Origin: Pedobacter schmidteae
GTDB lineage: Bacteria; Bacteroidota; Bacteroidia; Sphingobacteriales; Sphingobacteriaceae
DNA length: 64,000 nt
Assembly: GCF_900564155.1 (NCBI RefSeq)
Contig: NZ_LS999839.1
Location: 4,337,097 to 4,401,096 of the forward strand
Direction: 5' to 3'
Part shown: in pieces, positions 16,404 through 26,851 of the stretch
Position numbering within the stretch: position 1 is the stretch's first letter
Layout: each line of letters opens with the position of its first letter
Program-made: the position numbers and the translations under genes
Notes under the pieces: model-generated
What the model was told of the DNA's origin: nothing
Database searches by the model: none
What the model saw: only the letters and a program-made list of their open reading frames with translations

Positions 16404-16892
16404 ATGAATAATCAAGATTTTACCACCAGCTTTTTGGTCAGCCAAAGCCCAAAACAGGTATTCGACGCCATCAATAATGTGCGTGGTTGGTGGTCAGAGC
16501 AAATTGAAGGCCCTACTGATCAACCGGATGCAACGTTTAAATACCATTATCGTGACATCCACCTTTGTACCATGAAAATAGTAGAGTTTGTACCCGACAA
16601 AAAAGTGGTTTGGTTTGTGGAGGACAATTATTTCAATTTTACCCGTAACGAGAAGGAGTGGACCGGCACAAAAGTTAGATTTGAAATTGCCGAAAAGGGC
16701 GATCAGACGGAGCTCATTTTTACCCATGAGGGGTTAGTTCCGGCAGAAGAATGTTATGATATTTGTGCAGGCTCCTGGGGGAATTATATCAAAAGCAGCT
16801 TAAAAAGCCTGATTGAAACAGGTAAAGGCAACCCCAACCCGTATGAGGCATCAGTACAAAAGGCGGAAGCCTTAAAAGCAGAGAAAAGATAA
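16404..16892 (+). CDS. SRPBCC/AHSA1-type protein
   Basis: The protein has 162 residues from the Met at 16404 (MNNQDFTTSFLVSQSPKQVF). The frame is open 13 codons further upstream, but the START/Bet v1-like domain begins here. Family marks are SPKQVFDAINNVRGWWSEQIEG at the start, KVVWFVEDNYFNF in the middle, and the closing helix CAGSWGNYIKSSLKSLIETG. These proteins form a hydrophobic cavity and have diverse roles such as ligand binding or Hsp90 activation. No specific function is claimed. It is convergent with the efflux operon and shares its terminator. Confidence 0.88.
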   Translation: MNNQDFTTSFLVSQSPKQVFDAINNVRGWWSEQIEGPTDQPDATFKYHYRDIHLCTMKIVEFVPDKKVVWFVEDNYFNFTRNEKEWTGTKVRFEIAEKGDQTELIFTHEGLVPAEECYDICAGSWGNYIKSSLKSLIETGKGNPNPYEASVQKAEALKAEKR

Positions 16893-16928
16893 TAACAGGG
16901 CCCCTATTAATATAGGGGCCCTGTTATT
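16891..16928. terminator. Bidirectional intrinsic terminator
   Basis: A perfect 17-bp stem (arms 16891-16907 and 16912-16928, core CAGGGCCCCTAT) with loop TAAT has A/T-rich ends on both sides. It lies between the convergent AHSA1 gene, whose stop codon overlaps it, and the TolC-type gene. Confidence 0.9.
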
Positions 16929-16946
16929 TAAAATAAGGAATAGGCG

Positions 16947-18389
16947 TTATTTCCAGCCACCGCCTAAATTCTGGTAAATACTCGTTACCGCATTCAACTG
17001 CTTTTTCCTGGTCTCAATCAATTCCAATTTGGCCGCAAAGGCGTCTCTTTGGGTCATTAACACCTCGAGATAATCGGCGCGGGCCGACTTAAATAAATCA
17101 TTGGATATGTCAGTAGATTTGGCCAATGCCTGTACTTCTTTAGATTTCAGATCATAAGATTTTTCCAGGTTACCCACATTGGAAAGTTGCGTGGAAACTT
17201 CCATATACGCATTTAAGATGGTACGCTGGTAATTATACATAGCCTGAATTTGCCTTGAATTGGCATTTAAAAACTCAGCTTTGATACCGTTTCTGTTGAT
17301 TAGTGGCCCTGCTAAATCGCCCGCCAGCGAATATAACATCGACTCTGGAAGTTTGACCAGGTAGGAGGGCTTAAAGGCTTGAAAGCCCAACGCTGCAGAA
17401 ATACTAAAAGATGGATAAAATTCGGCCCGCGCTACTTTTACATCCAGCTTTGCAGCCATTAGTTCCAGTTCGGCCTTTTTAACATCAGGCCGGTTGATCA
17501 GCAATTGCGAGGGGATACCCGAACGGACCAATGCCGGCACCAGATTGGAGAAATTGCCTTTATCCCGTGGTATATCCTGCGGATAACGTCCCAGCAGAAG
17601 ATTGATTTTATTCTCAGTTTCTGTTACTTTTTGCTGAATTTCAAATTCCAGGCTTTCAGAATTTAACATCTCGGCCTTAAATTTCTGAACAGCCAGTTCG
17701 GTTACCCTGCTGGCTTCTTTCTGTATTTTTACAATTTCCAATGCGCTTTTTTGGAGTTCGATGTTTTGTTTCACTACCTCCAACTGATTGTCGAGTGCTA
17801 TCAATTCATAATAGGAATTGGCTACCTCGGCAATAAGATTACTCAATACAAAGTTTTTGCCTTCAACAGTAGATAAGTATCGGGTAACAGCTGCCTTTTT
17901 TGCATTGCGCAGCTTTTTCCAGATATCGACCTCCCAATTGGCCGTAAGCACGGCCGCATAATCCATCAGTGGATCGGGCATTTCCTTTCCAGGTTCAATT
18001 TCGGTACTGGCATCACCCGCACCCTGACTGGTATAGCGGCCAACTTTTTCTACACCAAGCCCAATTTTACCGCCAATCGTGGGCAGCAATTGCCCTTTTC
18101 GGGCCCTGATATCATTTTTTGCCATTTCAATTTCCTGCAAAGTGATCATCAGCTCCTGGTTATTTTTAAGCGCAGTATCAATCAGATTGACCAGATTTTT
18201 GTCGGTAAAAAAGTTTCGCCACTGTGTGGTTGCCATATTGGTGGTATCTGTACTGTTGACATATACTCCCGGAACAGTTTTGTTTTCAACCGGCTGTACA
18301 ATAGCCGGTATTTTACAACTGGTTATGCTAAGGCAAATACCCGCTAAGATCAGGTATTTATATGAACGTGATTTATACATTGTGGTCAA
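16947..18389 (-). CDS. TolC-type outer-membrane efflux lipoprotein
   Basis: This is the outer-membrane channel of an RND tripartite pump, with 480 residues. The signal peptide ends in the lipobox SITSC. Two repeated outer-membrane-factor halves are visible (NQELMITLQEIEMAKNDIRARKGQLLPTI in the first, INRPDVKKAELELMAAKLDVKVARAEFYPSFSI in the second). The protein closes with long helices. It is the last gene of the operon and overlaps the end of the pump gene by 17 bases. A start three codons later (MYKSRSYK) is also possible and would shorten the overlap. The family is secure; the drug or metabolite exported is unknown. Confidence 0.94.
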   Translation of the reverse strand: MTTMYKSRSYKYLILAGICLSITSCKIPAIVQPVENKTVPGVYVNSTDTTNMATTQWRNFFTDKNLVNLIDTALKNNQELMITLQEIEMAKNDIRARKGQLLPTIGGKIGLGVEKVGRYTSQGAGDASTEIEPGKEMPDPLMDYAAVLTANWEVDIWKKLRNAKKAAVTRYLSTVEGKNFVLSNLIAEVANSYYELIALDNQLEVVKQNIELQKSALEIVKIQKEASRVTELAVQKFKAEMLNSESLEFEIQQKVTETENKINLLLGRYPQDIPRDKGNFSNLVPALVRSGIPSQLLINRPDVKKAELELMAAKLDVKVARAEFYPSFSISAALGFQAFKPSYLVKLPESMLYSLAGDLAGPLINRNGIKAEFLNANSRQIQAMYNYQRTILNAYMEVSTQLSNVGNLEKSYDLKSKEVQALAKSTDISNDLFKSARADYLEVLMTQRDAFAAKLELIETRKKQLNAVTSIYQNLGGGWK

Positions 18390-21300
18390 TTTCTTCGGTT
18401 AATGGATTTTCTCTTTCGTTTTTTACCAGGGTGAATCTTTCTGCAATTCTGCCGAATATGTAATACAGTCCGGGAATGAGCAATACGCCGAAAATAGTTC
18501 CCAGCAACATACCTCCGGCAGCAGCCGAGCCTATGGTGCGGTTTCCTATTCTACCTGGTCCTGTGGCAAAAACCAGCGGAATAAGCCCTGCAATAAAGGC
18601 AAAGGAGGTCATCAATATAGGCCTGAACCTTACTACTGCGCCTTCCATGGCAGCTTTAAATACTGAATAGCCTTTGCGGTGTTTCTGAACTGCAAACTCA
18701 ACAATCAGTACCGCATTTTTACCCAGCAAACCAATCAACATCACCAGCGAAACCTGCGCGTATATGTTGTTTTCCAATCCAAATACTTTGAGCAGAAGAA
18801 AAGCACCAAAAATTCCGGGAGGAAGAGAAAGCACCACCGCCAGTGGTAGGATAAAACTCTCGTATTGTGCAGCCAGAATGAGGTATACAAAGCCCAGACA
18901 AATCAAAAAGATATAGATGGCTTCGTTACCGCGTGCCACTTCATCTTTTGAAATCCCTGCCCAATCAATCCCGAATCCCCGTGGCAAAGTTTTTTCTGCC
19001 ACCTCATTGATGGCATTGATGGCGGCGCCGCTACTATAGCCAGGTGCTGCCGAACCACTTATTTCGGATGCATTGTACATATTGTGCCGCGTAATTTCCG
19101 ATAAGCCGTATACCTTTTCCATTTTCATGAATGCCGAAAAAGGTACCATCTCATCGCGTTTATTTTTGACATATAGCTTTAACACATCTTCCGGCAAAGC
19201 TCTGTACTGCGGTAAGGCTTGAACCATTACCTTGTATTGCCTGTCGTATTTGATAAAGTTGGTCTCGTAATTACTACCCACCAGTGTAGATAAGGTATTC
19301 ATGGCATTTTCAATGGTTACACCTTTTTGCTGGGCAATATCATTGTCAATTTTGAGCATATACTGCGGGAAACTTGCGCTGTAAAAGGTAAATACCGATG
19401 ACAGCTCAGGGCGTTTGCTCAGTTCTTTTACAAAGTCCCTGCTTACTGTTTCCATTTTTTTGAAATCGCCGGTCCCGGCTTTATCCAGTAAACGCAGTTC
19501 AAAACCACCTGCAGCACCGTAACCTGGCACAGCCGGCGGCTGAAAGAATTCAATAGTGGCACCAGAGATGTCTTTCGATTTTTCTTCCAGCTCAGTAATC
19601 ACTTCCTGAACAGAGTGCTTCCGTTCATCCCAACTTTTGAGGTTAATCAGACAGGTTCCTGAATTGGCTCCGGTACCTTCAGTAAGAATCTCGTAACCAG
19701 CCAATGAGGATACAGATTGTACATCTTCAATGCCTTCGGCGATTTTCTGCAACTTCTCGGCAATCTGATTTGTTCTTTCCAGTGATGAGCCCGGAGGGGT
19801 TTGAATGATCGCATAAAACATTCCCTGGTCTTCATTAGGAATAAAACCTGAAGGCAAATTGTTACTCAGGAGATAAGTTCCTGCACAAAAAGCGAGCAAC
19901 ACGACAAGGGTAACCGGTCGGCGACTAACGATAAGGCCCAACACCTTCTGGTATTTTCCTGATAACTGGTTAAAGCCGTTGTTAAAGCTGCCCAATCCTT
20001 TATCTATCAGGTTTTGTTTCTTCTTTTTGCCATGGTTTTTCTTCAGGATCATGGCGCAAAGTGCTGGCGTAAGGGTAAGTGCTACCACACCTGAAAGGAT
20101 AATGGCCGTTGCCATGGTGATAGAAAACTGCCGGTAGAATATGCCGACGGGCCCGGACATAAAGGCCACCGGTATAAATACTGCTGCCATCAAAAAGGTA
20201 ATGGCAATAATAGCCCCACTGATTTCGTGCATGGCCCTTTTTGTAGCCTTAAGTGGGGAGAGGTGTTCCTCTTCCATTTTTGCATGCACTGCCTCGATGA
20301 CGACGATGGCATCATCTACCACCACACCTATGGCCAGTACCAATGCAAATAGGGTAATGAGGTTAAGCGTGATGCCAAAAAACTGCATAAATACAAACGT
20401 TCCGATCAGCGATACCGGTACCGCAACAGCCGGAATGAGGGTTGAGCGCCAGTCGCCCAAAAACAGGAACACCACTAATCCAACCAGGATAAAAGCTTCA
20501 ACCAGGGTATGGATTACCTTTTCAATTGAGGCATCCAAAAACTTGGAAACATCATAGCTGATCTCGTAATCCACTCCTTTAGGAAAAGATGTCTTTTTAA
20601 GCTCTTCCATTTTGGCTTTGATATCCTTAATTACCTGGCTGGCATTACTGCCATACGACTGTTTTACGGTAATTGCTGCCGAGGCTTTTCCGTTCAGATT
20701 GGAATAAATATCATACATGGAACTACCAAATTCTACATTTGCAACATCTTTCAGACGAAGAATGTCGCCATTAGGGCTAGAGCGTAAAATGATATTTTCA
20801 TAGCCTTCTTTATTGGTAAACCTTCCCGGATATTTCAACACATATTCAAAAGTCTGCGACCGTTTGCCCGAGCTTTCGCCGGTCTTGCCGGGCGACGCTT
20901 CGAGGCTTTGCTGGTTTAAGGCTTCCAGTACTTCATCTGCTGAGATTTTGTAAGCCAGCATCCGGTCTGGTTTCAACCAGATCCGCATGGCATACTCGCG
21001 GTTACCCAAAATATCGGCCACCCCCACACCATCTACCCGTTTCAATTCTGATAACACATTGATATCGGCAAAATTGAACAGAAACTTCTGATCCATCTTA
21101 GGATCTTTACTGTACAAGTTGATGTACATCAGCATGTTCGATTCCTCCCGGGTAATTTTTACACCTTCGCGTACTACCAGTGGGGGCAGCTTGTTGACTA
21201 CCGAGGCTACACGGTTCTGGATATTGACCGAGGCCTGATTAGGATCGGTACCTAGGTTAAACACCACCTGAATGGAGGCCTCGCCGTCGTTACCGGCATC

Positions 21301-21540
21301 AGAGGCTATGTATTTCATGCCTGGTACACCATTGATGGCCCTTTCCAAAGGGATGATGACCGATTTGATCATTAACTCTCCATTTGCTCCGGGGTACTCC
21401 GCGGTAATGTTCACTTTCGGTGGAGAGATGGATGGAAATTGGGTAACGGGTAGGTGGCTCATAGCCAAAACACCCAGAAACACAATAATAAGTGATATCA
21501 CTATAGACAGGACCGGCCTGTGTATGAACTTATTAAACAT
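18373..21540 (-). CDS. RND multidrug efflux pump, HAE1 (AcrB-like) family
   Basis: The protein has 1055 residues, normal for AcrB-type proton-driven inner-membrane pumps. The N-terminus FIHRPVLSIVISLIIVFLG and the stretch PVTQFPSISPPKVNITAEYPGA are typical. Proton-relay acids lie in GVVVDDAIVVIEAVHAKMEEE (TM4), and the matching TM10 Lys is in GLLGKNAVLIVEFA. Two large periplasmic loops and twelve transmembrane segments are present. It starts 23 bases after the adaptor gene. The HAE1 type suggests organic compounds rather than metals. No regulator gene lies beside the operon. Confidence 0.96.
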   Translation of the reverse strand: MFNKFIHRPVLSIVISLIIVFLGVLAMSHLPVTQFPSISPPKVNITAEYPGANGELMIKSVIIPLERAINGVPGMKYIASDAGNDGEASIQVVFNLGTDPNQASVNIQNRVASVVNKLPPLVVREGVKITREESNMLMYINLYSKDPKMDQKFLFNFADINVLSELKRVDGVGVADILGNREYAMRIWLKPDRMLAYKISADEVLEALNQQSLEASPGKTGESSGKRSQTFEYVLKYPGRFTNKEGYENIILRSSPNGDILRLKDVANVEFGSSMYDIYSNLNGKASAAITVKQSYGSNASQVIKDIKAKMEELKKTSFPKGVDYEISYDVSKFLDASIEKVIHTLVEAFILVGLVVFLFLGDWRSTLIPAVAVPVSLIGTFVFMQFFGITLNLITLFALVLAIGVVVDDAIVVIEAVHAKMEEEHLSPLKATKRAMHEISGAIIAITFLMAAVFIPVAFMSGPVGIFYRQFSITMATAIILSGVVALTLTPALCAMILKKNHGKKKKQNLIDKGLGSFNNGFNQLSGKYQKVLGLIVSRRPVTLVVLLAFCAGTYLLSNNLPSGFIPNEDQGMFYAIIQTPPGSSLERTNQIAEKLQKIAEGIEDVQSVSSLAGYEILTEGTGANSGTCLINLKSWDERKHSVQEVITELEEKSKDISGATIEFFQPPAVPGYGAAGGFELRLLDKAGTGDFKKMETVSRDFVKELSKRPELSSVFTFYSASFPQYMLKIDNDIAQQKGVTIENAMNTLSTLVGSNYETNFIKYDRQYKVMVQALPQYRALPEDVLKLYVKNKRDEMVPFSAFMKMEKVYGLSEITRHNMYNASEISGSAAPGYSSGAAINAINEVAEKTLPRGFGIDWAGISKDEVARGNEAIYIFLICLGFVYLILAAQYESFILPLAVVLSLPPGIFGAFLLLKVFGLENNIYAQVSLVMLIGLLGKNAVLIVEFAVQKHRKGYSVFKAAMEGAVVRFRPILMTSFAFIAGLIPLVFATGPGRIGNRTIGSAAAGGMLLGTIFGVLLIPGLYYIFGRIAERFTLVKNERENPLTEEIDHNV

Positions 21541-21563
21541 AAAAATATTTTTAGGATCGGATT

Positions 21564-22646
21564 TTATTCTGCTTTCAATTGCAGATGAGCAATAACTTCC
21601 TTAGGTGTAATAAACTCATATTTGATTTTATCGTCCTCTTTTACTTTCTGGACGCCCTCCAGCAATACGTGGTCATTTTCTGAAAGCCCACTTCCAACGA
21701 TGTATAAATCGGGCATTTGGCTGCTGATGGTGATGTTTCTTGATCTGACAACTCCATTTTTATCGATGACAAAAACATATTGTTTATCCTGAATCTCGTA
21801 AGTGGCTTTCTGAGGAATAACCAAGGCATTTTTGAGTGGAACAGTCATTTTTACCTTACCGGTTTCACCATGTTTTAACAGCCGGTCGGGATTCGGAAAT
21901 TTAGCCCTGAAAGCAATGTTCCCTGTTTCATTGTCAAACTCACTTTCAATGGTTTCTACATCTCCTTTGTATTTATGAGGCTCATTATTGGCCAAAAGCA
22001 AGCTCACCTTGCGGTCGCCGCGACCTTTAACATTGGTTTGATAATCCAGATATTCCGGTTCCGAAACATTAAAATAAGCATACATCTGACTGTTGTCGGA
22101 TAGACTGGTCAACAACTGACCTTCATCTACCAAACTTCCAAGCTTTAATGGAATGCGGTCAATTGTACCGTCAAAAGGTGCCCTGATTTCGGTAAAAGAA
22201 AGGTGCAGCTTAGCTACAGCCATTTCGGCTTTAGCCTGGTCGAGCTTGGCCTGAGCCATAGACAATTCATTTTTAGAGACTACATTTTTGTCGGCCAGTG
22301 TTTTTGTATTTTGTAATTCTATTTCTGCAACTCTGGTCTCGGCCTTTGCTTTCAAAAGTTCGGCCTCATACATCTTGGGCATAATCTTAAACAGCAGCTG
22401 ACCAGATTTAACAAATTGACCTTCATCTACATAAATATTTTGCAGATAACCCTTTTCCTGAGCTCTGATTTCAATGTTTTTTACTGATCTGATCTGCGAA
22501 ACAAATTCCTTGTTAAAGGAGGTATCAATTTTTAGTGGACTGGTTACGGCATATTTAGCAGCTTCTTCTTTTTTTTCTTTTTTAGATATACAGCTGGTAT
22601 GGCACAATACGGCACATAAACCCAAGAGCATTACTATTCTCTTCAT
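21564..22646 (-). CDS. RND periplasmic adaptor (membrane-fusion) lipoprotein
   Basis: The protein has 360 residues. The signal peptide carries a lipobox with Cys near residue 19 (LCHTSC). A biotinyl-lipoyl-like domain (IEIRAQEKGYLQNIYVDEGQFVKSGQLLFKIM) is followed by an alpha hairpin (AELLKAKAETRVAEIELQNTKTLADKNVVSKNELSMAQAKLDQAKAEM). Its second half begins LSFTEIRAPFDGTIDRIPLKLGSLV. The beta-barrel and membrane-proximal domains follow. It bridges the pump and the TolC-type protein encoded downstream. The family is secure. Confidence 0.95.
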   Translation of the reverse strand: MKRIVMLLGLCAVLCHTSCISKKEKKEEAAKYAVTSPLKIDTSFNKEFVSQIRSVKNIEIRAQEKGYLQNIYVDEGQFVKSGQLLFKIMPKMYEAELLKAKAETRVAEIELQNTKTLADKNVVSKNELSMAQAKLDQAKAEMAVAKLHLSFTEIRAPFDGTIDRIPLKLGSLVDEGQLLTSLSDNSQMYAYFNVSEPEYLDYQTNVKGRGDRKVSLLLANNEPHKYKGDVETIESEFDNETGNIAFRAKFPNPDRLLKHGETGKVKMTVPLKNALVIPQKATYEIQDKQYVFVIDKNGVVRSRNITISSQMPDLYIVGSGLSENDHVLLEGVQKVKEDDKIKYEFITPKEVIAHLQLKAE

Positions 22647-22765
22647 GGTATTTATTGGTTGTTAAGTGATTTGAAAATTGAGGGTTATGAATTCCCCCGG
22701 ATAAGGGATGACATCAGTTGCTCACCTTGCCCGAATAGGCCGATGTCAACCGAAGCAAATACTGA

Positions 22766-23167
22766 TCAAATCCTTAAAACCCGCTGCAGAATATACTTAT
22801 AAGAAGAAGTATAGGAGAAATGGCTGCAAAAGGGCAGTCGGTTATTAAAATAACTGTAAAAACAGTCTAAAACAGATGTGCTAACAAATGCTGTAAAAAA
22901 ACTAACCAGCAATACATACTTCCTGGCAAACAGCGAATCTTCTTCATCATCTTCGATTTCAACACGAAGGAAGTCTTCTTTTTTTTCCGTTAAACTATTG
23001 TATTTTAAGAAGGGAAATTCATGAGCGGTGTTTCCAAACTTTACTCGCGGCGACGTGGTGATTGACGCGCCAGCCGGATAGCTATTGTTTTGCCTGGCGT
23101 ATAAGTCACTATGGCCCTTTACCAACAAAAGGCATAGAAACAGGAAAAACGCAACTGCTACTCTCAT
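22766..23167 (-). CDS. Small membrane or exported protein of unknown function upstream of the efflux operon
   Basis: The frame is open from 23338, but the Met at 23167 starts a clear signal sequence (MRVAVAFFLFLCLLLVKG), giving 133 residues. A polar acidic middle (RVEIEDDEEDSLFARK) is followed by a second hydrophobic stretch (YVLLVSFFTAFVSTSVL) and an aromatic basic tail (SYKYILQRVLRI). I do not recognise the family. It ends 119 bases before the adaptor gene on the same strand and may be the first gene of the efflux transcript, but the gap leaves room for a separate promoter. A TATTTTTG box just upstream of 23167 on the minus strand resembles a -7 element. Confidence 0.55.
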   Translation of the reverse strand: MRVAVAFFLFLCLLLVKGHSDLYARQNNSYPAGASITTSPRVKFGNTAHEFPFLKYNSLTEKKEDFLRVEIEDDEEDSLFARKYVLLVSFFTAFVSTSVLDCFYSYFNNRLPFCSHFSYTSSYKYILQRVLRI

Positions 23168-23675
23168 ATTTGGCGCAAAAATAATAGCCTGTCTGATATT
23201 TAATAGCTGATTGATAAAATTATTGGTCAGAATTTTGTAAATAAATTGAGCCTGTATATTCAAGCCTCTATTTCTATGAACAGCGGCCTTTTGTTTGAGA
23301 TAAAACAGCTGAGCGCTAAAACCCGCAAAAAATAGCATTGCGGTAAGTCGAAAAACCTTTTTTCAATTAGCTATTGACATTATGTGTAAGATATAAGTAT
23401 ATTGTATCTGATTATAAAACAGCAGAGTATGCGCAATAACCTGCATAAACCTGCATTATTATTAACTGTTCCATTTTTTAACGCTAAACCTTCTCCTAAA
23501 AAGGCGTATGTGCCTACTCCGCAACGCTTATTCCAATTACCTCAACATAAACTAAACACCCTAACCAACCCTACAAACTATGAAAAAACAAAGCTCCCGC
23601 CATTAAAAGCCATTCAGGCGGATGTAAATCATCATCAATTGTTCTTTAATTTTTACCTCATGCATTAAAATCATT
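23168..23675. other. Gap of 508 bases between the divergent small gene and susC
   Basis: The part nearest 23676 is probably the long leader of the SusC gene, as is common for such operons. A TATATTG close to 23400 resembles a -7 box, without a good partner. An 88-codon frame (23402-23668) is Pro/Lys-rich and AT-biased and does not look coding. I see no RNA gene, repeat or sigma/FecR pair here. Confidence 0.4.
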
Positions 23676-26600
23676 ATGAGAAAATCTCTACTAATCTTGT
23701 GCAGTTTGCTGGTCTGCTTGTCGGCCTATGCGCAAAACCAGCTTAGGGTAACCGGAACGGTTACCTCTTCTAAGGACCGCAGTCCGGTTATTTCCAGCAT
23801 TACCATCAAAGGGACATCAAAAGGGGTGTCATCAGGTGTAAATGGGGCCTATGTGCTGGAAAATGTTCCTAAAGATGCTACACTTATTTTTTCGTCCCTA
23901 GGTTTCCAAAAACTGGAAGTCCCTGTAAATGGGCGGCAGGTGATCAACATCACTCTTGAATCTGACGATCAGGCCCTGGATGAAGTGATGGTAGTAGCCT
24001 ACGGAACAGCTAAAAAAAGCACTTATACCGGTGCGGCCTCGGCTTTAAAACCCAACAAAGATGTGCCTGTAATTTCGTTTGAAAATGCCATGATCGGTAG
24101 GGTGCCCGGGGTACAGGTGACTACAGCATCTGGTCAGGCCGGGGCGGTGCCCAGTATCCGGGTACGTGGAATTGGCTCTATGATCGCTTCTAAGGAGCCG
24201 CTATATGTAATTGACGGAGTACCTTCTATATCCGGAAATGCAGGTATCAATCAGGACCCCCTATATGCCAGCAACAATGTAATGAGCTCGCTAAATCCCG
24301 CGGATATTGAATCCATAACCATATTAAAAGATGCTGCTGCATCTTCTCTATATGGTTCCAGGGCTGCAAATGGAGTGGTAGTGGTGACTACAAAACGTGG
24401 TAAATTGGGCAAGCCGGTCATTAATTTGAAATCTTCGGTAGGTTTAACTCCGAGCTGGGCAACGGATAACTATGAGCCGGCAGGGATACAGGAACAAACC
24501 AATATGTTGTACCGTGTATTTCACGACCTGAATACCTCTGCGCTGAAAACGGATGCCGTTGCCAATGCAGATGCATTGAACAGGTTAAAAACAAGATTCA
24601 ACAGACATGGTTATACTTTCTCTACCAACGGAACTGGTCTGGCTGAAAATGTGATTATAACGGGCTTAACCGATGGCATTGAAAACAGAGATGGACGTTA
24701 TTTTGATTGGGAGAAAGCGCTTTTCAGAACGGCAGTGTATCAGACCAATGACCTGTCCGTAAGTGGGGGTGATGCCAATACGACCTATTATACCTCTCTT
24801 TCCTATACCAAAGACCAAAGCAGGATAAAAGTGAACAATTTTGACCGTTTGTCTGGTCGCATTAATCTCGCACAAAAAGTCGGAAAGTATGTTGAATTGA
24901 TATCTAACGTTAACGTTGCAAGAAACAAACAATCAGGCTTTAATGATACCAGAAATACCAGTACCAATTATTTTATGCAATCCCGAAACCTGCTTTGGGG
25001 TTTTTACTGGCCTACCGATTATAAAACAGGCTTGCCCTATACTGCGCGCTACGGCAGTTTAGCACAAAATGCTGTGTATTACAATAACGAATGGGAAAAC
25101 AGTTCCATCAACCGGAGAATAACCGCCAACGAAACTTTAACCATTAAAGTCCTTCCGGAACTAAACCTCAAATCAATATTGTCCTACGATAATGCGCAGA
25201 TAAAAGAGCATACTTATTTCAGCGCCCTTCATTTTAGTGCAACCACCACCAAAGGGTCGGTGGAAGAAATTACCACCAACATTAACAAATTAGTGTCCTC
25301 TACCACACTGAATTACGATAAACAATTCGGATTGCATAGTCTGGGCTTGTTAGGTGGTTTTGAGGTAGAGAAAAACGAAATAGACTATATGAGGGCAACA
25401 GGGACTGATTTGCCTTCGGCTCAACTGCATACAGTAGCAACCGCCGGAGCAACAAGTTCCAGTGCTTTCAATACCGCCAATTCCCTTGTTTCCCTGTTAT
25501 CACGTGCAGAGTATAATTATAATGGCAAATATTATGCATCAGCATCCTTTCGCAGGGATGGTTCTTCGAAACTTGCACCAGAGATACGATGGGGTAACTT
25601 TTGGTCGGTAGCCGGTTCCTGGAGAATCAAAAATGAAGCATTTATGGCAAATGTGGATTACATTAGTAATTTGCGGCTAAGAGCATCATATGGTATAAAC
25701 GCGACACTGCCACCGGGCGACTTTGCCTGGAGACAGCAGATTGCTTATGGAACAAAATACATGAACCTGCCAGGTGGCGGAAAGAACAACGTGACTACGC
25801 CTATCAAGTGGGAGACCAATTACAACACCAATCTTGCACTTGAATTTGGTTTGCTCAACAACCGCATTACGGGCACGGTTGAGTACTTTAACCGCGACTC
25901 TAAAGACTTACTGCAGGATGTGCCCATCTCTATGGCTACAGGGTTTTCAACCGCAGTCATCAATATTGGGCAGATGAACAATCGCGGCTTTGAAATAGAG
26001 CTTGGTGGGGACATCATTTCAAAAGAAGGATTGAGGTGGGGCGCCAGTATCAACGCAACATTTATCAAATCAAAAGTAGTTAAGCTGGCTGGTGGAAAGG
26101 ATATCATTTGGTACGATCCAACGGGTGGTGCTGCTGCAGGTGAAGATAGAAGAGCACAATTTATTTATAGAGAAGGACAACCTACCTTAAGTTTATATGG
26201 TTATGAATGGGCGGGAGTGCATAAAGAGACCGGTAAAAACGTGTGGTACATGAACTCGGGGGCCACAGGTGATCTGGTATACAATGGACGACAAGCCACC
26301 TATGATTTTAACAAAGCGTCTTATGGAATTATTGGCGATGCCACACCGGATGTTTATGGTGGCATCAATACCGATGTAACTTACAAAAACTTTACCCTGG
26401 CGCTTAATTTCAACTATAAATTGGGCGGAAAGTTATATGACGGCGCTTTTAAAGATGTGGCTGATGATGGCTATTATTGGGAAAGGATAAGGGCACAGGA
26501 GGTTTACGACAACATGTGGACGCCGCAAAATACCGATGGCACACTACCCAAACTATCGGGAAACGATCTGACCGATCCACAACAATACAGTACTCGCCAG

Positions 26601-26834
26601 ATGCATAATGCCAGTTTCTTAAGGCTTAAAAATGTGACGTTGGCTTACAACCTACCAAAAACGCTGATCAACAAGATTGGTGTTTCCAATACCAGGGTGT
26701 ATGTGAATGGCTCCAATCTGCTGACTTTTTCAAAGTATAAAATTGCCGATCCGGAAGTCAACCAATATGGCACCAGAGGCTGGGAAACACCTTACGGCAA
26801 AACCTACACCTTTGGAATAGAGTTTAGTTTTTAA
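23676..26834 (+). CDS. SusC/RagA-family TonB-linked outer-membrane transporter
   Basis: The protein has 1052 residues. A signal peptide (LLILCSLLVCLSAYAQ) is followed by a carboxypeptidase-regulatory-like domain (LRVTGTVTSSKDRSPVISSITIKG). The TonB-box region is DEVMVVAYGTAKKSTYTGA. The plug carries the SusC signature (SIRVRGIGSM, EPLYVIDGVPS, ILKDAAASSLYGSRAANGVVVVTTKRG), and the barrel ends KTYTFGIEFSF. With the SusD protein downstream it forms an energised importer for oligosaccharides or peptides. No sigma/FecR pair, hybrid sensor, glycosidase or peptidase lies nearby, so the substrate cannot be guessed. Spacing to susD is 17 bases. Confidence 0.95.
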   Translation: MRKSLLILCSLLVCLSAYAQNQLRVTGTVTSSKDRSPVISSITIKGTSKGVSSGVNGAYVLENVPKDATLIFSSLGFQKLEVPVNGRQVINITLESDDQALDEVMVVAYGTAKKSTYTGAASALKPNKDVPVISFENAMIGRVPGVQVTTASGQAGAVPSIRVRGIGSMIASKEPLYVIDGVPSISGNAGINQDPLYASNNVMSSLNPADIESITILKDAAASSLYGSRAANGVVVVTTKRGKLGKPVINLKSSVGLTPSWATDNYEPAGIQEQTNMLYRVFHDLNTSALKTDAVANADALNRLKTRFNRHGYTFSTNGTGLAENVIITGLTDGIENRDGRYFDWEKALFRTAVYQTNDLSVSGGDANTTYYTSLSYTKDQSRIKVNNFDRLSGRINLAQKVGKYVELISNVNVARNKQSGFNDTRNTSTNYFMQSRNLLWGFYWPTDYKTGLPYTARYGSLAQNAVYYNNEWENSSINRRITANETLTIKVLPELNLKSILSYDNAQIKEHTYFSALHFSATTTKGSVEEITTNINKLVSSTTLNYDKQFGLHSLGLLGGFEVEKNEIDYMRATGTDLPSAQLHTVATAGATSSSAFNTANSLVSLLSRAEYNYNGKYYASASFRRDGSSKLAPEIRWGNFWSVAGSWRIKNEAFMANVDYISNLRLRASYGINATLPPGDFAWRQQIAYGTKYMNLPGGGKNNVTTPIKWETNYNTNLALEFGLLNNRITGTVEYFNRDSKDLLQDVPISMATGFSTAVINIGQMNNRGFEIELGGDIISKEGLRWGASINATFIKSKVVKLAGGKDIIWYDPTGGAAAGEDRRAQFIYREGQPTLSLYGYEWAGVHKETGKNVWYMNSGATGDLVYNGRQATYDFNKASYGIIGDATPDVYGGINTDVTYKNFTLALNFNYKLGGKLYDGAFKDVADDGYYWERIRAQEVYDNMWTPQNTDGTLPKLSGNDLTDPQQYSTRQMHNASFLRLKNVTLAYNLPKTLINKIGVSNTRVYVNGSNLLTFSKYKIADPEVNQYGTRGWETPYGKTYTFGIEFSF

Positions 26835-26851
26835 TTTAAAGACCTTATCAG

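Noticed and set aside
22709..22748. Inverted TGACATC/GATGTCA between the small gene and the efflux adaptor
   Set aside because: Only 7 bases per arm with a 26-base spacer; likely chance.
23402..23668. 88-codon frame before susC
   Set aside because: Pro/Lys/Gln-rich, no start context, and in the expected leader of the SusC gene.
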